The notes below the pieces were generated by a model. It did not search any database. It saw only the letters and a program-made list of their open reading frames with translations, and was not told the DNA's origin. Shown here one piece after another: positions 1 through 13,383 of a stretch of DNA of 64,000 bases. The first letter of the stretch is position 1; the number at the start of each line of letters is the position of its first letter. The translations under genes and the position numbers were made by a program. The stretch covers positions 434,001-498,000 of the forward strand of contig JBEWZL010000003.1 of the NCBI GenBank assembly GCA_045837725.1, read 5' to 3'. This stretch comes from Vermamoeba vermiformis (lineage: Eukaryota; Tubulinea; Echinamoebida).

Positions 1-1750
1 AACAACAGCTGGAAGCAGATCCCGTGTTGACGTACGAGTACAGCCCGAACGGTCAATTGTTAGCGCTGATTGGTGCAGAGAAAGTGCTATTAATAGAACC
101 GTTGAGCGGTGATGTGAAGCACGTGTTGAATGTGAAAGGTGTGAAAGAAGTGCACTGGAGTCCGCGCGGCAAGTACGTGATCACGTGGGAGAATGCGAGT
201 CACGAGGACAATTTGAAGATTTGGAGTGCCACCACCGGAGAACTGCTCCGACAGTTTGGACAGCGCTCAGTCGAGAACTTGACTTGGCCGCCCTTGCAGT
301 GGTCGCGCGACGAGTTGATTGCAGCGCGACACATTCAGCGCGGTGAGGTGTCGTGGCTCAAATTCGACGAACAGCTGCATCTGCCGCAACCTCTGCACGT
401 GCCTGGTCTGACGATGATTGAACTCTCGGGGGGCGAGGGCTCACCGCTCAAAGTAGCCACATTTGGTAGGTGACTGAGGCCTTGTAGCGCGCGTGTACTG
501 ATCTGTTTGCAGTGCCTGAACACGGCAGCAACCCTGCAGTGATCAAAGTGTTTCAGTGGCCCAACTTCCAAGTGCCGCTCGTGACCAAGACCTTCTTCAA
601 GTGTCAAGAGGTCGTGCTCAAGTGGAATGTCCAAGGCACGGCACTGCTGATCGAGACGATCAACCGACTCACCGATGCCTCGCGACAGAGCTACTACGGC
701 AACAATGGACTCTACTACCTCGCATTCAACGCGCAGACCTCCAAGCTCACCATTGACTGCCACGTGCCACTCTCCAAAGAAGGGTCGATTCACAGCGCCA
801 AGTGGAATCCTACTGGCAAGACCTTTGCAGTGGTGCACGGAGCTATGCCCAGCCAGACTACTATCTACGACTTGCACTGCCAACCTCTCGTGGATCTCGG
901 CATTGCACATCGCAACACACTCTGCTACAATCAGCAAGGCACGGTGCTCGTGGTCGGTGGATTTCAAGGACTCAATGGTGACATGGACTTCTGGGACGTG
1001 TCGCGTGTGCAGCCCAACAGCTCCTCCAAGCCCACCAAGTTCACCACCTCGAACTCGTACTGCGCGCACAGTCTCGAGTGGAGCAGTTGTGGCCAGTACC
1101 TGTTGACAGCTGTGTTGCACAAGAAGCTCAAAGTGGACAACGGTCTCAAAGTCTTCAAGCTCGATGGCTCGCTCTTGCATCACATCAAATTCTCGATGCT
1201 GTTCAAAGCACACTGGCGACCACTCGACTCGGCGCAGTTCCCAGCCCCCGTCATTCCCAAGCTCAATGCGGCAGCTGCTAACTCGCCGACCACCACTGCT
1301 CCGCGCGCAGGTGCCTACAAGCACCCGAACTTCAAAGGTGGACCAACGGCCTCTACGCCAGCCCCGCGCGATGAGGGTCCCAAGCTGTACCACGCCAGCA
1401 CGGGCAACAACACGCGTCGCACACCAGCACCGCGCAGCAATGATCCTCCTGGCTGGGAACCAGCTGAAAACAAAGCTCCTCAAGGCAAGAAGCAGCAACA
1501 AGCGCGCAACACCACCCCCACCAATAATAATAATGGCACTCCTCAGCGACGCGAGAGCAACGGCGCGAAACTTGAGAACAGCCCGCAAAGTGAAGCATTG
1601 AAGAAGAAGAAGGCCTTGGTGAAGAAGTTGAAGCAGATCCAAGAGTTGAAAGAGAAGCGAGCAGCAGGGCAAGCACTGAACGCAGATCAGGTAAAGAAAA
1701 TCGAAAGCGAAGAGAGCATCCGATCTGAAATTGAACAACTTAAACTGTAA
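1..1750 (+). CDS. EIF2A: eIF2A (eukaryotic translation initiation factor 2A), 5' end outside window
   Basis: This is a WD-repeat initiation factor that binds the 40S subunit and can deliver initiator tRNA independently of eIF2. The frame is open from the first bases (it reads QQLEADPVLTYEYSPNG), so the start codon lies outside the window and the GTG at 24 is internal. One intron, 466-512 (47 nt, phase 1, GT-AG), joins exon 1-465 to exon 513-1750. The beta-propeller part includes blocks typical of the family, such as LKWNVQGTALLIET and SAKWNPTGKTFAVVHG. It is followed by a Pro/Asn-rich linker and a basic Lys/Glu-rich helical tail (about the last 70 residues), as in animal and fungal eIF2A. The stop is TAA at 1748-1750, and an AATAAA sits at 1790-1795. 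The identification is secure; only the N-terminus is missing. Confidence 0.93.
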
Positions 1751-1921
1751 TTCTTGTTATATTGCGAACAACCCTACCCAATTACTGTGAATAAAACACC
1801 CTCCATTCCCACATTGACAACAACAGCTATCACTATTGCATCACGTGCTCGAATCACCCACCGACTTTTCGCTGGCCAAAAATTTTGCTTTTATCTCGCA
1901 ATTTGAATACAAACAACAACA

Positions 1922-3405
<1,484 letters not shown>

Positions 3406-3591
3406 AGTAGTTCGAACTTACCCCAGAGTAAATACGAGCTTTGTTAAACTTTTGAAGGCCCTGTCTGTCATACTTTATTTTAAATAAGCGCCATTTAATT
3501 GTTTCAAATTGAAGTTTATCAGACATCACTATAATTCATTCAAAGTGAGTTCTTGTATGGTATATGAAGCGAAGAGAGATTAGATAGCGGT

Positions 3592-3653
3592 GCGCCAATT
3601 TTTGGCGCGAACCGGGAAATCTCCAAAAATTAAGCGCGGGATTTGGCGCCAAA
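3592..3653. promoter_or_regulatory. Cluster of E2F-like palindromes upstream of SMC1
   Basis: The 325-bp spacer before SMC1 holds an inverted pair, GCGCCAA (3592-3598) and TTGGCGC (3602-3608), and 30 bp further on a perfect 12-bp palindrome TTTGGCGCCAAA (3642-3653). All match the E2F/DP consensus TTTSSCGC. They lie about 80-140 bp before the SMC1 ATG. E2F control of cohesin and S-phase genes is known in animals and plants. The role here is inferred from sequence alone. Confidence 0.6.
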
Positions 3654-3730
3654 TTCTTTACGCAAGGGCACTTGATTTTTTTTTTCTTATCCACTTCTAT
3701 CAATTTGAGTAGGCCACAATCCTCGCTAAC

Positions 3731-6700
3731 ATGGACAAACTAGAGAGGCTCGAAGTTAAAAACTTCAAATCCTACAAAGGAGAGCAAATCCTTGGTCCTT
3801 TCCAGCAGTTTACTGCGATTATTGGCCCCAACGGAGCAGGTAATTATGGTTATATATATTTGTTGCTTGGATATTATTTAGATTCGTATTTGAGCTCTTT
3901 GTAATTTTCGCGGGAAAACTGATTTAATTTTAAATAGGCAAATCCAACGTTATGGACGCTATTAGCTTTGTGTTGGGTGTCCGAGCAACTGCATTGCGAA
4001 GTGAAAATCTTCAAGACCTTATTTACCAACAAGACAAAGAGGGCAAAGGCAAATCTCGCTGCTTCGTGCGATTGGTCTATTTGCGCAAGGCTACCTCAAA
4101 GCGTGCTGAAGAAGAAATACACTTCCAGCGTTCTATCTTGTACGATGGCAAGGATAAGAAGACAGACAAAGACAAATACGTTTCTGAGTACCGCATCAAC
4201 AACGAAGTGGTGTCTTGGGACGATTACAACAAGAAACTCGCCTCGTTCAACCTCATCGTAAAGGCACGCAACTTCTTGGTCTTCCAGGGCGACGTTGAAT
4301 CGATTGTCACCAAGTCTGGCACCGAGCTGACGCGCATGTTGGAATTGATCTCAGGCTCCGATGAGCTTCGCGAGAGCTACGAAGAGGCGAAGAAAGACAA
4401 AGCAGACGCAGAAGAGAACACCATCTTCAACTTTCAGAAGCGTCGTGGTATCACTGCTGAGAAGAAACAGTACAAGGAACAACTTTCAGAGGCGACGAGA
4501 TTCCACGCTTTGAAGGAGCAACAAGCCAATATTCAAGTGCATCACCTCCTGTTCCAACTGTTCTATCTCAACAAGGACATTGAAGACACCGAGACCGATC
4601 TCAAACAGAAGAGTGATGAATTGCTCAAGCTGCAGCGAAAGAAGGACTCGCATGACAAAGAGCTTGCTGAGAAGAAAAAAGAACAGGCCAAGTTGCATCA
4701 AAAGAGCATGGCTGAGGAGCGCAAGATCTCTAAAAAGCAGAAAGAGCTCGATAAGGCCAAGCCTGCACTGATCAGCGCACAAGAGTCTATCGCGCATACA
4801 ACTCGCCGCATCGAATCCAATCGCACTGCACTTGACAAGCTTGAAGAAGAGCGCGACAACCAAGCAAAGAAAATCGAGTCTCTCGAAGAAGACTTGGGCG
4901 AGGTTGAGCGACAAGAGCGTGAATTTGAGGATGAATGGAAGCAACAACAGAAGAAGATGAAGGTGACGCTCGATGAAGATCAGTGGCGCGAATACAATCG
5001 CCGCAAAGAAGAGGCCGCTAAGCGTACTGCTAAACCTCAGCAAGAACTCACTCAAATCGAGCGTGCGCAATCTCTCGATGAAGAGGCACTCAAGCGCGAA
5101 GAGGCAAAGATGAATGATCTCAGTGCACAACTGCGACAACTTGAAGAGTTGCGTGCACAATTGATGACTCGCCGCGCTCGCGTTGAAGAGGTCATCAACG
5201 AAACCAATGCGCGCACCAAGGAGTTGAAGAACGAGATCGACGACATTAACGGCAGCAATCAAAAGGCGCGTGTTCGTCAAGAAGAGCTCGGTGAACTGCT
5301 GCGCGAGGTGCAAGAAGAGTTGCAACAAGTCAAAGTGCACAACTTGGAGACTGATCGTGAAAATCGTTTCCGCGAACTCGTAGCAACACTCAAGCGACTC
5401 TTCCCTGGTCGAGTGTACGGTCGTGTTCCCGACATCGCTAGTGCCAACAATAAGGCTTATCACAAGGCACTTGCAGTAGCTATGGGCAATCAACTCGATT
5501 CCATTGTCGTGCACGATGAGCGTACTGCAATGGAGTGCATTCGTTACATGCGAGATCAACGTGTTGGTACAGCCACTTTCTTACCGCTGGACACGCTTGT
5601 CACTGTGCCTGTGCCCGACCGCCTGCGCAATCTTGGAGGCAGTGCGAAACCACTCATTGATGTACTGAAGTTCGACGAACAATTCACCAAAGTTGTTGAA
5701 TATGTTGTGGGTCACGCCTTGGTCACAGATACTCTGGATGAGGCGAAGAAACTGGCTTACAACCGCCGTGGTGAGAAGTTCAAAGTTGTGACATTGGACG
5801 GCACTTTAATCTACAAATCTGGTTTGATTACTGGTGGTTATGCTGAAGATGTTGAAGCTCGTGCCACTCGTTGGGAAGAGAAAGAGATTAACGATATTCG
5901 CAAGCGCCGTGACAAGTACTTGCAAGAACTCGCAGAGATCGGTCAAACGCTTCGTTCATTTGCCCGTGAAGAACAATTGCGCTCTCAACAGTCGGCCCTG
6001 GAAAGCAAGCTCAAGTTCTCGAAATACGACCTTGAAGTTACTGACGGCAAGCTGAAGAAGAACGACGAAGAGATTGGCGAGCTCAATGCTGCTATTAAGA
6101 AACTCAAGCCTACCATCAACAAGCTGACAGCTGCCATTGATGCTCGTCGTGCTGACATTGATCGTCTCAAGGATGAAATTCATAAGATTGAAGACGAACA
6201 GTTTAAAGACTTCAGCAAGGCTGTTGGTGTCTCCAATATTCGTGAATATGAAGAAACTCGTATGCGTTTGGCAAAGGAGCGTAGCGAAAAGACAGTGTTC
6301 TTCACGACGCAGAAGTCACGCATTCAAAACTTGCTGGAATACGAGCGACAACGAGATTTGGAGGGACCCATTGAACGACTCAAAGAGAAGATCTCTGAAG
6401 ACGAGAAAGAGAAGAAACGTCTCCAGGACCAAGAACGCGATGCCAGCAAAGAGGTGAAGAAGCACGAAAAAGAACTTGAAGAGATCAACAAGGGCTACAA
6501 AGAGGTCATGGAAGAGGTCAATCAACTCGAAACCTCTGTGAAAGCTCTGCGCAAAGACGCTGAGAGCTTGGGACGAGCAGTTGCGGCCATTGGTCGTGGT
6601 GTTGTGGCAGCTGAGACTAGTCTCGATCAATTCCGCACCAAGCGACACACTTTGTACGTGCAATCCCGCAGCATCGAAAAGGCGCTGCCCTTAATTAAGG

Positions 6701-7577
6701 GCGAAGATCTTCTGCCTACAGAAGGTGCTGATCCAACGGACCCCACCGCGCTCAAGAAGATGCTTGCCAGTGAAGACGAGATTGAACCAGAATTTAAAGA
6801 TAAACTCCCAGAAAAAGACAGGAAGTTGTCTAACGCGCAGAAGCGAGAAGAGCGTCACAACCAGTTCTTGGATGACTTGCAGAAGATTGCAGTTGAACTC
6901 GACAAGATTGCGCCCAACTTGAAGGCCGTGGATCGCATGGAGGATGTGAAAGCGCGTCTGAAAGAGACTGAAGAGGAGTTCAACAGCGCCAAGTCCAAGG
7001 CCCGTGATGCTCTCGAACAATTTAGAAAGATTCGTGATGAACGGTAAGTGACGCAGGAACATCTTGTACGAATTGTCCTCCAATGCTAATGTGCTGTCAA
7101 TGCAGTGTGCGTCGCTTCAAAGAGGCTTACGATCACGTATCAAAGGTGATTGACGAACTGTACAAAGATCTCACTGACGGTCAAGGTACTGCTTATCTCA
7201 GTTTGGACGATCCAGAAGAGCCCTACCTCGGTGGTGTGCGATACAACGCTATGCCTCCGAGCAAGACCTTCCGAGATATTGATCAGCTGAGTGGTGGTGA
7301 AAAAGCTGTCGCTGCTCTTGCGCTCTTGTTCGCCATTCACAGCTACCGTGCCTCACCGTTCTTCATTCTGGACGAGATTGACGCTGCGCTCGACATTACT
7401 AACGTGACAGTGGTGGCGCAATTCTTGCAGAAGAAAGCCAAGAGTCTGCAAGTGATTCTTATCTCGCTCAAAGACAAAGTGTACGACAAGACAAACGCCC
7501 TCATTGGCATCTATCACGATCGAGCGAATGTGTGCTCCAAGTCCATCACACTCGACTTGACGCAGTTCCCTGCTTAA
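3731..7577 (+). CDS. SMC1: SMC1, cohesin subunit
   Basis: This is the ATPase arm of the cohesin ring that pairs with SMC3 to hold sister chromatids together. Exons 3731-3839, 3938-7043 and 7106-7577 encode about 1228 residues, close to the usual 1230. The first intron (98 nt) splits the Walker A motif GPNGAGKSN (residues 32-40). Long coiled coils flank a central hinge, with [14 protein letters not shown] entering it and [13 protein letters not shown] leaving it. The C-terminal head carries the ABC signature [17 protein letters not shown] and the Walker B/D-loop DEIDAALD. The order of these blocks and the HSYRASPFF segment identify SMC1 rather than SMC2, SMC3 or SMC4. E2F-like sites lie just upstream. 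The 3' end is 90 bp from the convergent end of the WDR20-like gene. Confidence 0.96.
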
Positions 7578-7667
7578 TCGCGTTGATCCGCGTGATGATC
7601 TCTTGTAATATAGTAGTAATAAATACGGTTTTATTTTACATGGTTGGGCGTATGAAACAGTTAGAGC

Positions 7668-9855
7668 TTACATTTTTGGGCGTACAAAACAAGTCAGCTG
7701 TCCTCCCCACGCAGCAACGCTCAGCAAGTGTGGTGTGATGAGCACATCCGAGTACGGTGCCGTGTGCGCGGAGTGATACGTGACAGCGGGCACGAGTGCG
7801 GGGAGATCATCGGGACACGTGATTACCGCGGCACAGCCCTGATCGGTGCTCTCAGGTACATCGAGATCCACCAAGTGAGCAGGACGAGGCAGATGAATGG
7901 ACGAGCGGCGCAGACTGTTGCGGCGAGCACGTGATTCTTTGGGCAACAGCAACGAGTCCAGGGCAAAGTCCCAGAGCACGAGTCTGCAGTCCTGGCCCAC
8001 GGACACCAGTCTGTAGTAGCCCTCGCCCTTGCCGTGCCATGTGTCGCAACAGATCTTCGAGATCCAGCTGTGGTGAGCCTTGCCACGTGCCACAAAGTTA
8101 CAACGCGTTGCATCGTGCGCGTCAAACGTGCAAATATAGAGTGCGTCGTCTTCACCTCCCAGCACGAGATATTTGTCGTCGGGAGTCCACGTGACACAAG
8201 TCAGACCGCCATAATAGGATTTGTACACCACGACCATGCTGTGCAATGTTAATCCGCTGATCGAGGTTTGACACGTTGACACTTACCGCTCCGCTTCAAA
8301 GTCAAACACGCGCAAAAATCCGTCGAGACTGGCCGTAGCTAAGTAGCGACCATTGCCCGAAAAGGCAAAGTCTTTGATGGGCTTGCTCGACACGTGCCAT
8401 CGCGACACTGGATTGACATTTGCGTTCTGGTGACGCCAAATTGAGAAACGTTGCATATCTGCAATCATTGGCAGCTGCACACTGTCATCTTCAATTCGCT
8501 GCCGATCGATCACAAATAAATTTCCGCCAAGACTGGGAGATCGAATGTCATTGCTGTTGTTCGTCGTGTTCTGCGCGTAGAGCACTGTGTCATCAAATGA
8601 GGCTATAAATAGATCTGCATGCAGAGGGTGCCAGCACAATTTAACAACCGCACCGCGAGACAGCGCTTTCTAAATAAGGAAATGAGTCATTGCATATGCG
8701 TGCCATCGAGTCACTTACGCCCTTGTTGAAGTGTTTCGTGAATGATTTCCTAATCGGGTCATGCAGCAGTATGTCGCCAGATTTGAAGCCTATTAATAGC
8801 TCCAGTTCTATTTTTGGTTTGTTGTCCGCGAGCTCGTGTCGGACTGTGTTCCGATTGAGCACGTGACACGAGGGCGGGTGTCTGAACTGCAGCGTGAATG
8901 TTTGGCGCGTGTCATCGGATATCTCCGCGGTATCGCGTGACAGCACCGACATGACTATTTTTAGCGCGCCCTTGCTGACCGAACTCGCGCTCTGATTGGT
9001 CGGTGGACTGCTCAGGGAATATATCCACGTGACACGTGCATCCTGTTCATGAACGAAGTACAATGCGTCGTGTGAAGTCACGTGGACTGAGTTCTGTGGT
9101 GTTCTATTTATAGCCCTTTCGCTGGACAGCGTGTGATTGCCATTTATAGTATTGAATTTGCTGGTGGTTGTACGCGGTATAGTCAACGAGCTATTTTTGG
9201 GCTCTGGTTCTTTTTCGGGCACTTCCTTTTTTAGTAAATCGACTGCGCGTCGTCCAGTGTCCAAATCGAGCATATGCCACGTGCCTTCAGGGGCCTTAAA
9301 ATAGCGCTTGATTTTGACATCTGATGTGACACTCTTGTTGACAGGTCTATTTTTAGTCTCTACCGCTGACACGCTGCTGTCACTTGACGTGCGTGACGTG
9401 GTGCTGTCAATCGAGTCACGTGACTTGTCTGGCACTGCATCTGATGCGGGGCGATCGACTGCTTTGTGATTGCCTTTTTTGGACGCTGAATCTCCGAGAA
9501 CTTCAAAATCGTCTATTTTTAGCTCCGTGCGCGACTGATCACGTGATTCAGTGGCGCCGTTCGCTGCTTTGTCGGACTGATTCTAGAAGAGCAAATTGTC
9601 AGCAAGTGTTTGCGGGTATTTTGCGTTATTTTTAGACAAATAGAGCGGTGCACTGTCCATATTAGTAATTACTCAATAAATCAAAAATCAATTATTTTTA
9701 AAAATAAATAATTGCGAAAATTTGAAAAAATCCTTTCATGTTCATACCGCAGCGTGGCCATTCATCTCCACGTGCTTCAGAGGCGCGGAATTATTGTCTA
9801 AATTAGTACTGTCATGAGCACTGTCTGCGCTCTGATTGGCTGCAATGTCTGTCAT
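7668..9855 (-). CDS. WDR20-like WD40 protein
   Basis: It encodes about 641 residues in four exons (9855-9748, 9582-8719, 8669-8287, 8238-7668). The first 200 or so residues are low-complexity and polar. The rest is a WD40 propeller with WDR20-type blocks: FAFSGNGRYLATASLDGFLR, YYGGLTCVTWTPDDKYLVLG, the GEDD that follows, and LVSVGQDCRLVLWDFALDS. In animals WDR20 is an activating partner of the deubiquitinases USP12 and USP46; fungal CreC is related. A DUSP-type USP lies only 3.5 kb away, but it belongs to the USP4/15 branch, so a physical link is speculative. The exons carry many copies of CACGTG and three CTATTTTTAG motifs (8955, 9347, 9513). The start ATG is the first in frame; 210 bp separate it from the divergent RIC8 start. 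Confidence 0.87.
9347..9356. repeat. Iterated decamer CTAAAAATAG (this copy reads CTATTTTTAG)
   Basis: Either strand of this decamer starts at 8955, 9347, 9513, 10391, 10979, 11079, 14021, 15693, 27417, 39681 and 39994. Copies lie in coding exons (for example 10979, 39681), inside an intron (11079), exactly at 3' splice sites (10391; 14021 on the minus strand) and just after a stop codon (39994). It matches the MEF2 consensus YTAWWWWTAR, but its use in exons argues against a simple promoter role. Confidence 0.85.
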
Positions 9856-10065
9856 GGTGCAGGGGTGAATGTAGCGCTACTCGCAGTAAATAGATATTGA
9901 ATAGCAGATAGATGTATATACAAGTGAGTCCTATTCTCGTTGTTCGTCTGGCTGGGCTGAGTGCTGCATCTGTTTGCAAAATTATTTCACTGCCATTCAA
10001 TTTCACGAACACAGCTCAGCAACACCGCGAATCGATATAGAAAGGATTGCAGTATATATATACTC
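9856..10065. promoter_or_regulatory. Divergent promoter between WDR20-like and RIC8
   Basis: This 210-bp spacer separates two start codons pointing away from each other. It holds an AT-rich stretch with TATATATA (10034-10051 region). I see no further motif that I could name. Confidence 0.4.
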
Positions 10066-11679
10066 ATGGAAACAACTTGCAGTAGCATCGTACAACGTGT
10101 TTTAGACTCGCAACTTGGATCTGCAGAACGTGCGCAGGCCTTGGGTGCCTTTGTGCGTCAATTTGAGAGTACGTGCACTTGCATTATGCGCATTTAACAC
10201 CGCGCGTTATTATGCATATTTAATGAATTTGTAACAGCGACCATGTCATTCAAAGCCATTTTATCGACGGATTTGAAACAAAAACTCGTTCAAAAATTAG
10301 TGGACGAGTTCAACAATAACAACGAGGCTAGTTTCAACCCGCAAGGTACGGCTGAAGTGTTCGGGTAGGTCAGAGCGGTGCTAATTGAGTCTAAAAATAG
10401 AACTCGCGCATCACGTGACTACACTGCGCGTACTGGCACGTGAAAATGATGGCATGGAGCCACTGTACAGCACCACTGTAAGTAGCGCACTGCTGGCACT
10501 GTTCGCGCTAAATTTGGACAGACTTTGCACCGCTTGATGGCCCTGGCTGGTCTCGCGCAATCACCACTGCCTAATTTGGACAAAACAGTGCAATTAGAGG
10601 CCCTGAAGTGCGTCATCAACGTCACGCTCAAGAACGACACGTGCATGAATGCGCTGTTCACTGAACAAGGTCACGTGACTGCACTCCGCTCGGTGCAGGC
10701 TGGACCGAACAGCGGAATAACTGACATGGAAGCCTTTGCGCTGTTCAAGCTGCTGGCAAACTGCACCGTGCCGAACAAAAGCACTGAAACTGACACGCGC
10801 AGTGCCATCGTGAATGAATTGCTGGCACGTGGTCTGTTGACATGTGTCAAAGAGTGGCTCGCAGCAGTGCTGTCACAGCTCAACCAGGGCCACGTGTCAC
10901 TCGTCGTGTCAGAGCTCGTGCGTGTCATGCTGCACGCCACCATTAATTGGGGTGTGCTCGCCCAGGGCTCGTTTGATGCTAAAAATAGCGACGCAGGCCC
11001 TGAGAACCATTTAAAGTCCGGCGGAACAATTATCGAAGACAAATACTTTGCTGAACTCGAAGTGTAAGTAACTGTGCTCTAAAAATAGCCACTGACACGT
11101 GCCAGCATCATCGAGTCACTGCTGCAACTGCTGGCCAGCACGGCAATCACGTGGGAGGTGCGGGAGAATATTGTCAGCGCCTTCTTGAACATCCCTGCGA
11201 GGTATATTCGTATACTTTTGCACCGCGCCATGCACCACACGATTGACAGCATTTGTCACGTGCTCGCGCACCAAGCAGCGAGTGGTGATGCACGTGACAT
11301 GGTGCCAACGATGATTTTGTTGTCCACCATTGCCTCGCAGCACGGTGAGGATCCTGATCCCAAGAACGAACAGCCACGTGATTACCTGTTAAAGAAACTG
11401 TTTCCTAATCGGGATCTAGCAACTGAACTCTCTGAAGGCGGTGACAGCAGCGCCCCAAATATGGAACCCAAAGGACGCGATGCGGACACACTGGGCAACA
11501 AAATCATTGCACAAATGACCTCGTTGGACATGGCTATCAAGTACAGCGCAAATGAGCTGCTCTTTCAGCTCGCAGAAGAGGATCCAGAACGCTTTGTCAA
11601 GCTGACTGGATTTGGCAATGCTGTAGGACTGCTTGCAATGCGTAATTTGTTTGGTATGGGTGCTCACTTGAAACAATAA
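10066..11679 (+). CDS. RIC8: RIC8-like G-alpha chaperone/exchange factor (synembryn)
   Basis: RIC8 proteins are armadillo-fold chaperones and guanine nucleotide exchange factors for heterotrimeric G-alpha subunits. Five exons (10066-10168, 10238-10345, 10401-10477, 10522-11063, 11106-11679) give about 467 residues, like the shorter protist RIC8s. Family blocks are LRVLARENDGMEPLYSTT followed by LHRLMALAGLAQ, ALKCVINVTLKN, and the C-terminal FVKLTGFGNAVGLLAMRNLF. Phases agree at every junction. Two introns contain CTAAAAATAG: at 10391-10400 it forms the 3' splice site, and at 11079 it is internal. One exon also contains it at 10979. The product fits with the RGS-domain protein at 32-37 kb as part of G-protein signalling. 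The gene ends beside an AT-rich island of foreign appearance. Confidence 0.85.
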
Positions 11680-12045
11680 AATCAACCTTGTATTAATTCA
11701 AGCTACCACTTAACCGAAGGATGGCATGTCCCCTGGGTCAAGTACGCCCTTGAGATGTTTTTTTCCGATTTCTTCCTGTTGCTGGACTCAGTACCCTTGG
11801 ACAGATGCAGGATCAGCGGATGGGTCGCAGCGTCCGCTGATGTTAGTAATTGACCAACTTATGCCAAACTTTGCTATTAGCACCAGCGGACGCAAGAAGT
11901 ACAACTATTGGCATCAGGAGGCTTTGGGCTAGCCGCTGGAGGCGGAAAATGACATTGTTCTGCAAAGAACTTCAGTCTAGAACTTTGTTCTCTATGCTGC
12001 AACTATTTAAACTTTGGCATAGGGAGGACGTCCTGCCCAAATTAG

Positions 12046-12140
12046 ACAGGGTGTCCGTCCATAGACAGGGTGTCCGTCCGTGGACATGGTGTCCGTCCGT
12101 GGACAGGGCGTCCGGTCCCGGACGGGGCGTCCGCCGTGAT
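12046..12140. repeat. 19-bp minisatellite, five tandem units
   Basis: Units start at 12046, 12065, 12084, 12103 and 12122, with consensus ACAGGGTGTCCGTCCGTGG. The first three are nearly identical and the last two have drifted. Each unit holds GTCC and GGAC in opposite orientation, so single strands could form small hairpins. Related GTCCG/CGGAC words are scattered through the rest of the island. Confidence 0.85.
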
Positions 12141-12296
12141 TGGTAATTGACAAAACAGACCGGGGTTTTTTGCTAAATATAGTTTATATATGATTTACTT
12201 ATGGTTGTAAGTGAGTTGAGTTAAAATATTGCATAGGAATTATAAAAAGTACAAAAAGTGGTAAAAGTTCTATGAAGAACAACAGAGCATTCCTGA

Positions 12297-12764
12297 TCAC
12301 TCATTTCTGTGGCTATTACCTGCATTGGGAAGTTGTGTTGGTCCACTGGCCTCAGATTCGACTTCTGAGTGGTTTTCATCAAGTTGCTCTAAGTCAAAGC
12401 TCTCATCCAAGTAGTGTCCTTCATTAGGTGCAATTGCATTCAAGCTATCTTTGATATGTTCAATGTCTGCAGCGTTAAGGGCTCCAAATGGGTAGTCAAG
12501 TTCTATCTCCTTGATACGATCATGTGCAATTTGTTGAAGGTGATAAAGTCGGTCACCTTCTGGATCTTCACCAAAGTCATATGAAGTCTCCAATTGTGAA
12601 TTGCGGAAAGCGTTGTGGTCTCGGTACTTTTGACTTGCACTGGTGAACTCCTTCCAATAATCGTAGTACCGCAAGAATGGTGCCACATATTGGACATCCG
12701 ACAAGACAAGGCGAATAATTTTCGTACGGGAGTTGTTCATTTCTTCAGCTTCTTCAACCTCCAT
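12297..12764 (-). CDS. Orphan acidic reading frame in the island
   Basis: About 155 residues run from an ATG at 12764 to TAA. The same frame stays open upstream to an acceptor-like AG near 12808 (CATACATCAG), so it may be a later exon of a gene whose first part is lost or unrecognised. The sequence is acidic, with an aromatic stretch VAPFLRYYDYWKEFTSASQK and a Glu/Asp-rich tail. Codon use is more AT-rich than in neighbours. I do not recognise a family. It could be a fragment of a transposon-encoded protein or an unrelated captured exon. Confidence 0.35.
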   Translation of the reverse strand: MEVEEAEEMNNSRTKIIRLVLSDVQYVAPFLRYYDYWKEFTSASQKYRDHNAFRNSQLETSYDFGEDPEGDRLYHLQQIAHDRIKEIELDYPFGALNAADIEHIKDSLNAIAPNEGHYLDESFDLEQLDENHSEVESEASGPTQLPNAGNSHRNE

Positions 12765-12810
12765 TTCATACTCTGGTGCCTCATCTTCAACTTCTGGAGC
12801 GAGTCTTCTG

Positions 12811-13220
12811 ATGTATGGTCAGCAGACGCGTGGTCCGTGGCGGACGTCCAATTTTTGCTGGACGGGATGTCCGCCCAAAGATATTGTAGTGGCAGCAATT
12901 TGTAAATGTTCAGCATTAAGTATGAACCCATCCCCAGGTCTGGACACCCGTCCATATTGGACGCCTTCTCATCCTTGTCCTACCAGTGGCAAATCCTTCC
13001 ATAATGAGCCATTCGCAGTTTCGCTGTATAAGATTGCTTATACTTAGACATGCATGGCTTAATTCTGAGACAAGCATACGCAGGATCAACCTTTTTATAT
13101 GGAAGGAATATTCTTAATCAAATAGATGGCATATAGAAATCCTATTAAAATCTTTGTGCTATATAATGTATGGTCAGCAGACGTGCAATTGGTCCAGGAT
13201 GGGCGGATGTCCAATTTGGC
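12811..13220. repeat. Diverged direct repeat within the island
   Basis: ATGTATGGTCAGCAGACG occurs at 12811 and again at 13166. In both copies it is followed after a short variable part by a TGGTCC and a GGACGTCCAATTT or GGATGTCCAATTT block, about 50 bp in all. A weaker third copy (ATTATGTACGGTCGGC) starts near 13271. The copies lie about 355 bp apart in the same orientation. Confidence 0.7.
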
Positions 13221-13383
13221 TTTACTCCAGGGACAAGATTAACGTCCGGAATTTACAAATCTTCCGCTATATTATGTACGGTCGGCTCATTATTTGTGGT
13301 TGCTGGATGGGCAGTTTTTTGACTTTTTGCAATGCATCAACCAAATTTGACACTTGGATGGCACTTCAGTGGTGCCCTTTTAT

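Larger units (their letters stand above)
11690..13375. other. AT-rich intergenic island, probably an inserted repeat-bearing element
   Basis: About 1.7 kb lies between the convergent 3' ends of RIC8 and the USP gene, whereas other convergent spacers here are 50-370 bp. It contains a 19-bp minisatellite, a segment present in two or three diverged copies (12811-12861, 13166-13220, weakly from 13270), a 9-bp-arm inverted repeat (ATCAGCGGA at about 11811 and TCCGCTGAT at about 11832), and an orphan reading frame. I saw no copy of CACGTG or CTAAAAATAG, although both abound in the genes on either side. I could not find terminal inverted repeats, target-site duplications or a recognisable transposase, so the family is unknown. 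Confidence 0.5.

Noticed and set aside
335-1738. 467-codon minus-strand open frame opposite eIF2A
   Set aside because: Antisense to a clear gene, Leu/Arg/His-rich, no family similarity; a shadow of codon bias on the plus strand.
4486-5559. 357-codon minus-strand frame inside SMC1
   Set aside because: Mirror of the coiled-coil codons of SMC1; Leu-rich with no recognisable domain.
11690-13375. Retroviral, LTR or Polinton-type element in the island
   Set aside because: No polymerase, integrase, capsid or protease motif and no long terminal repeats seen; family left open.
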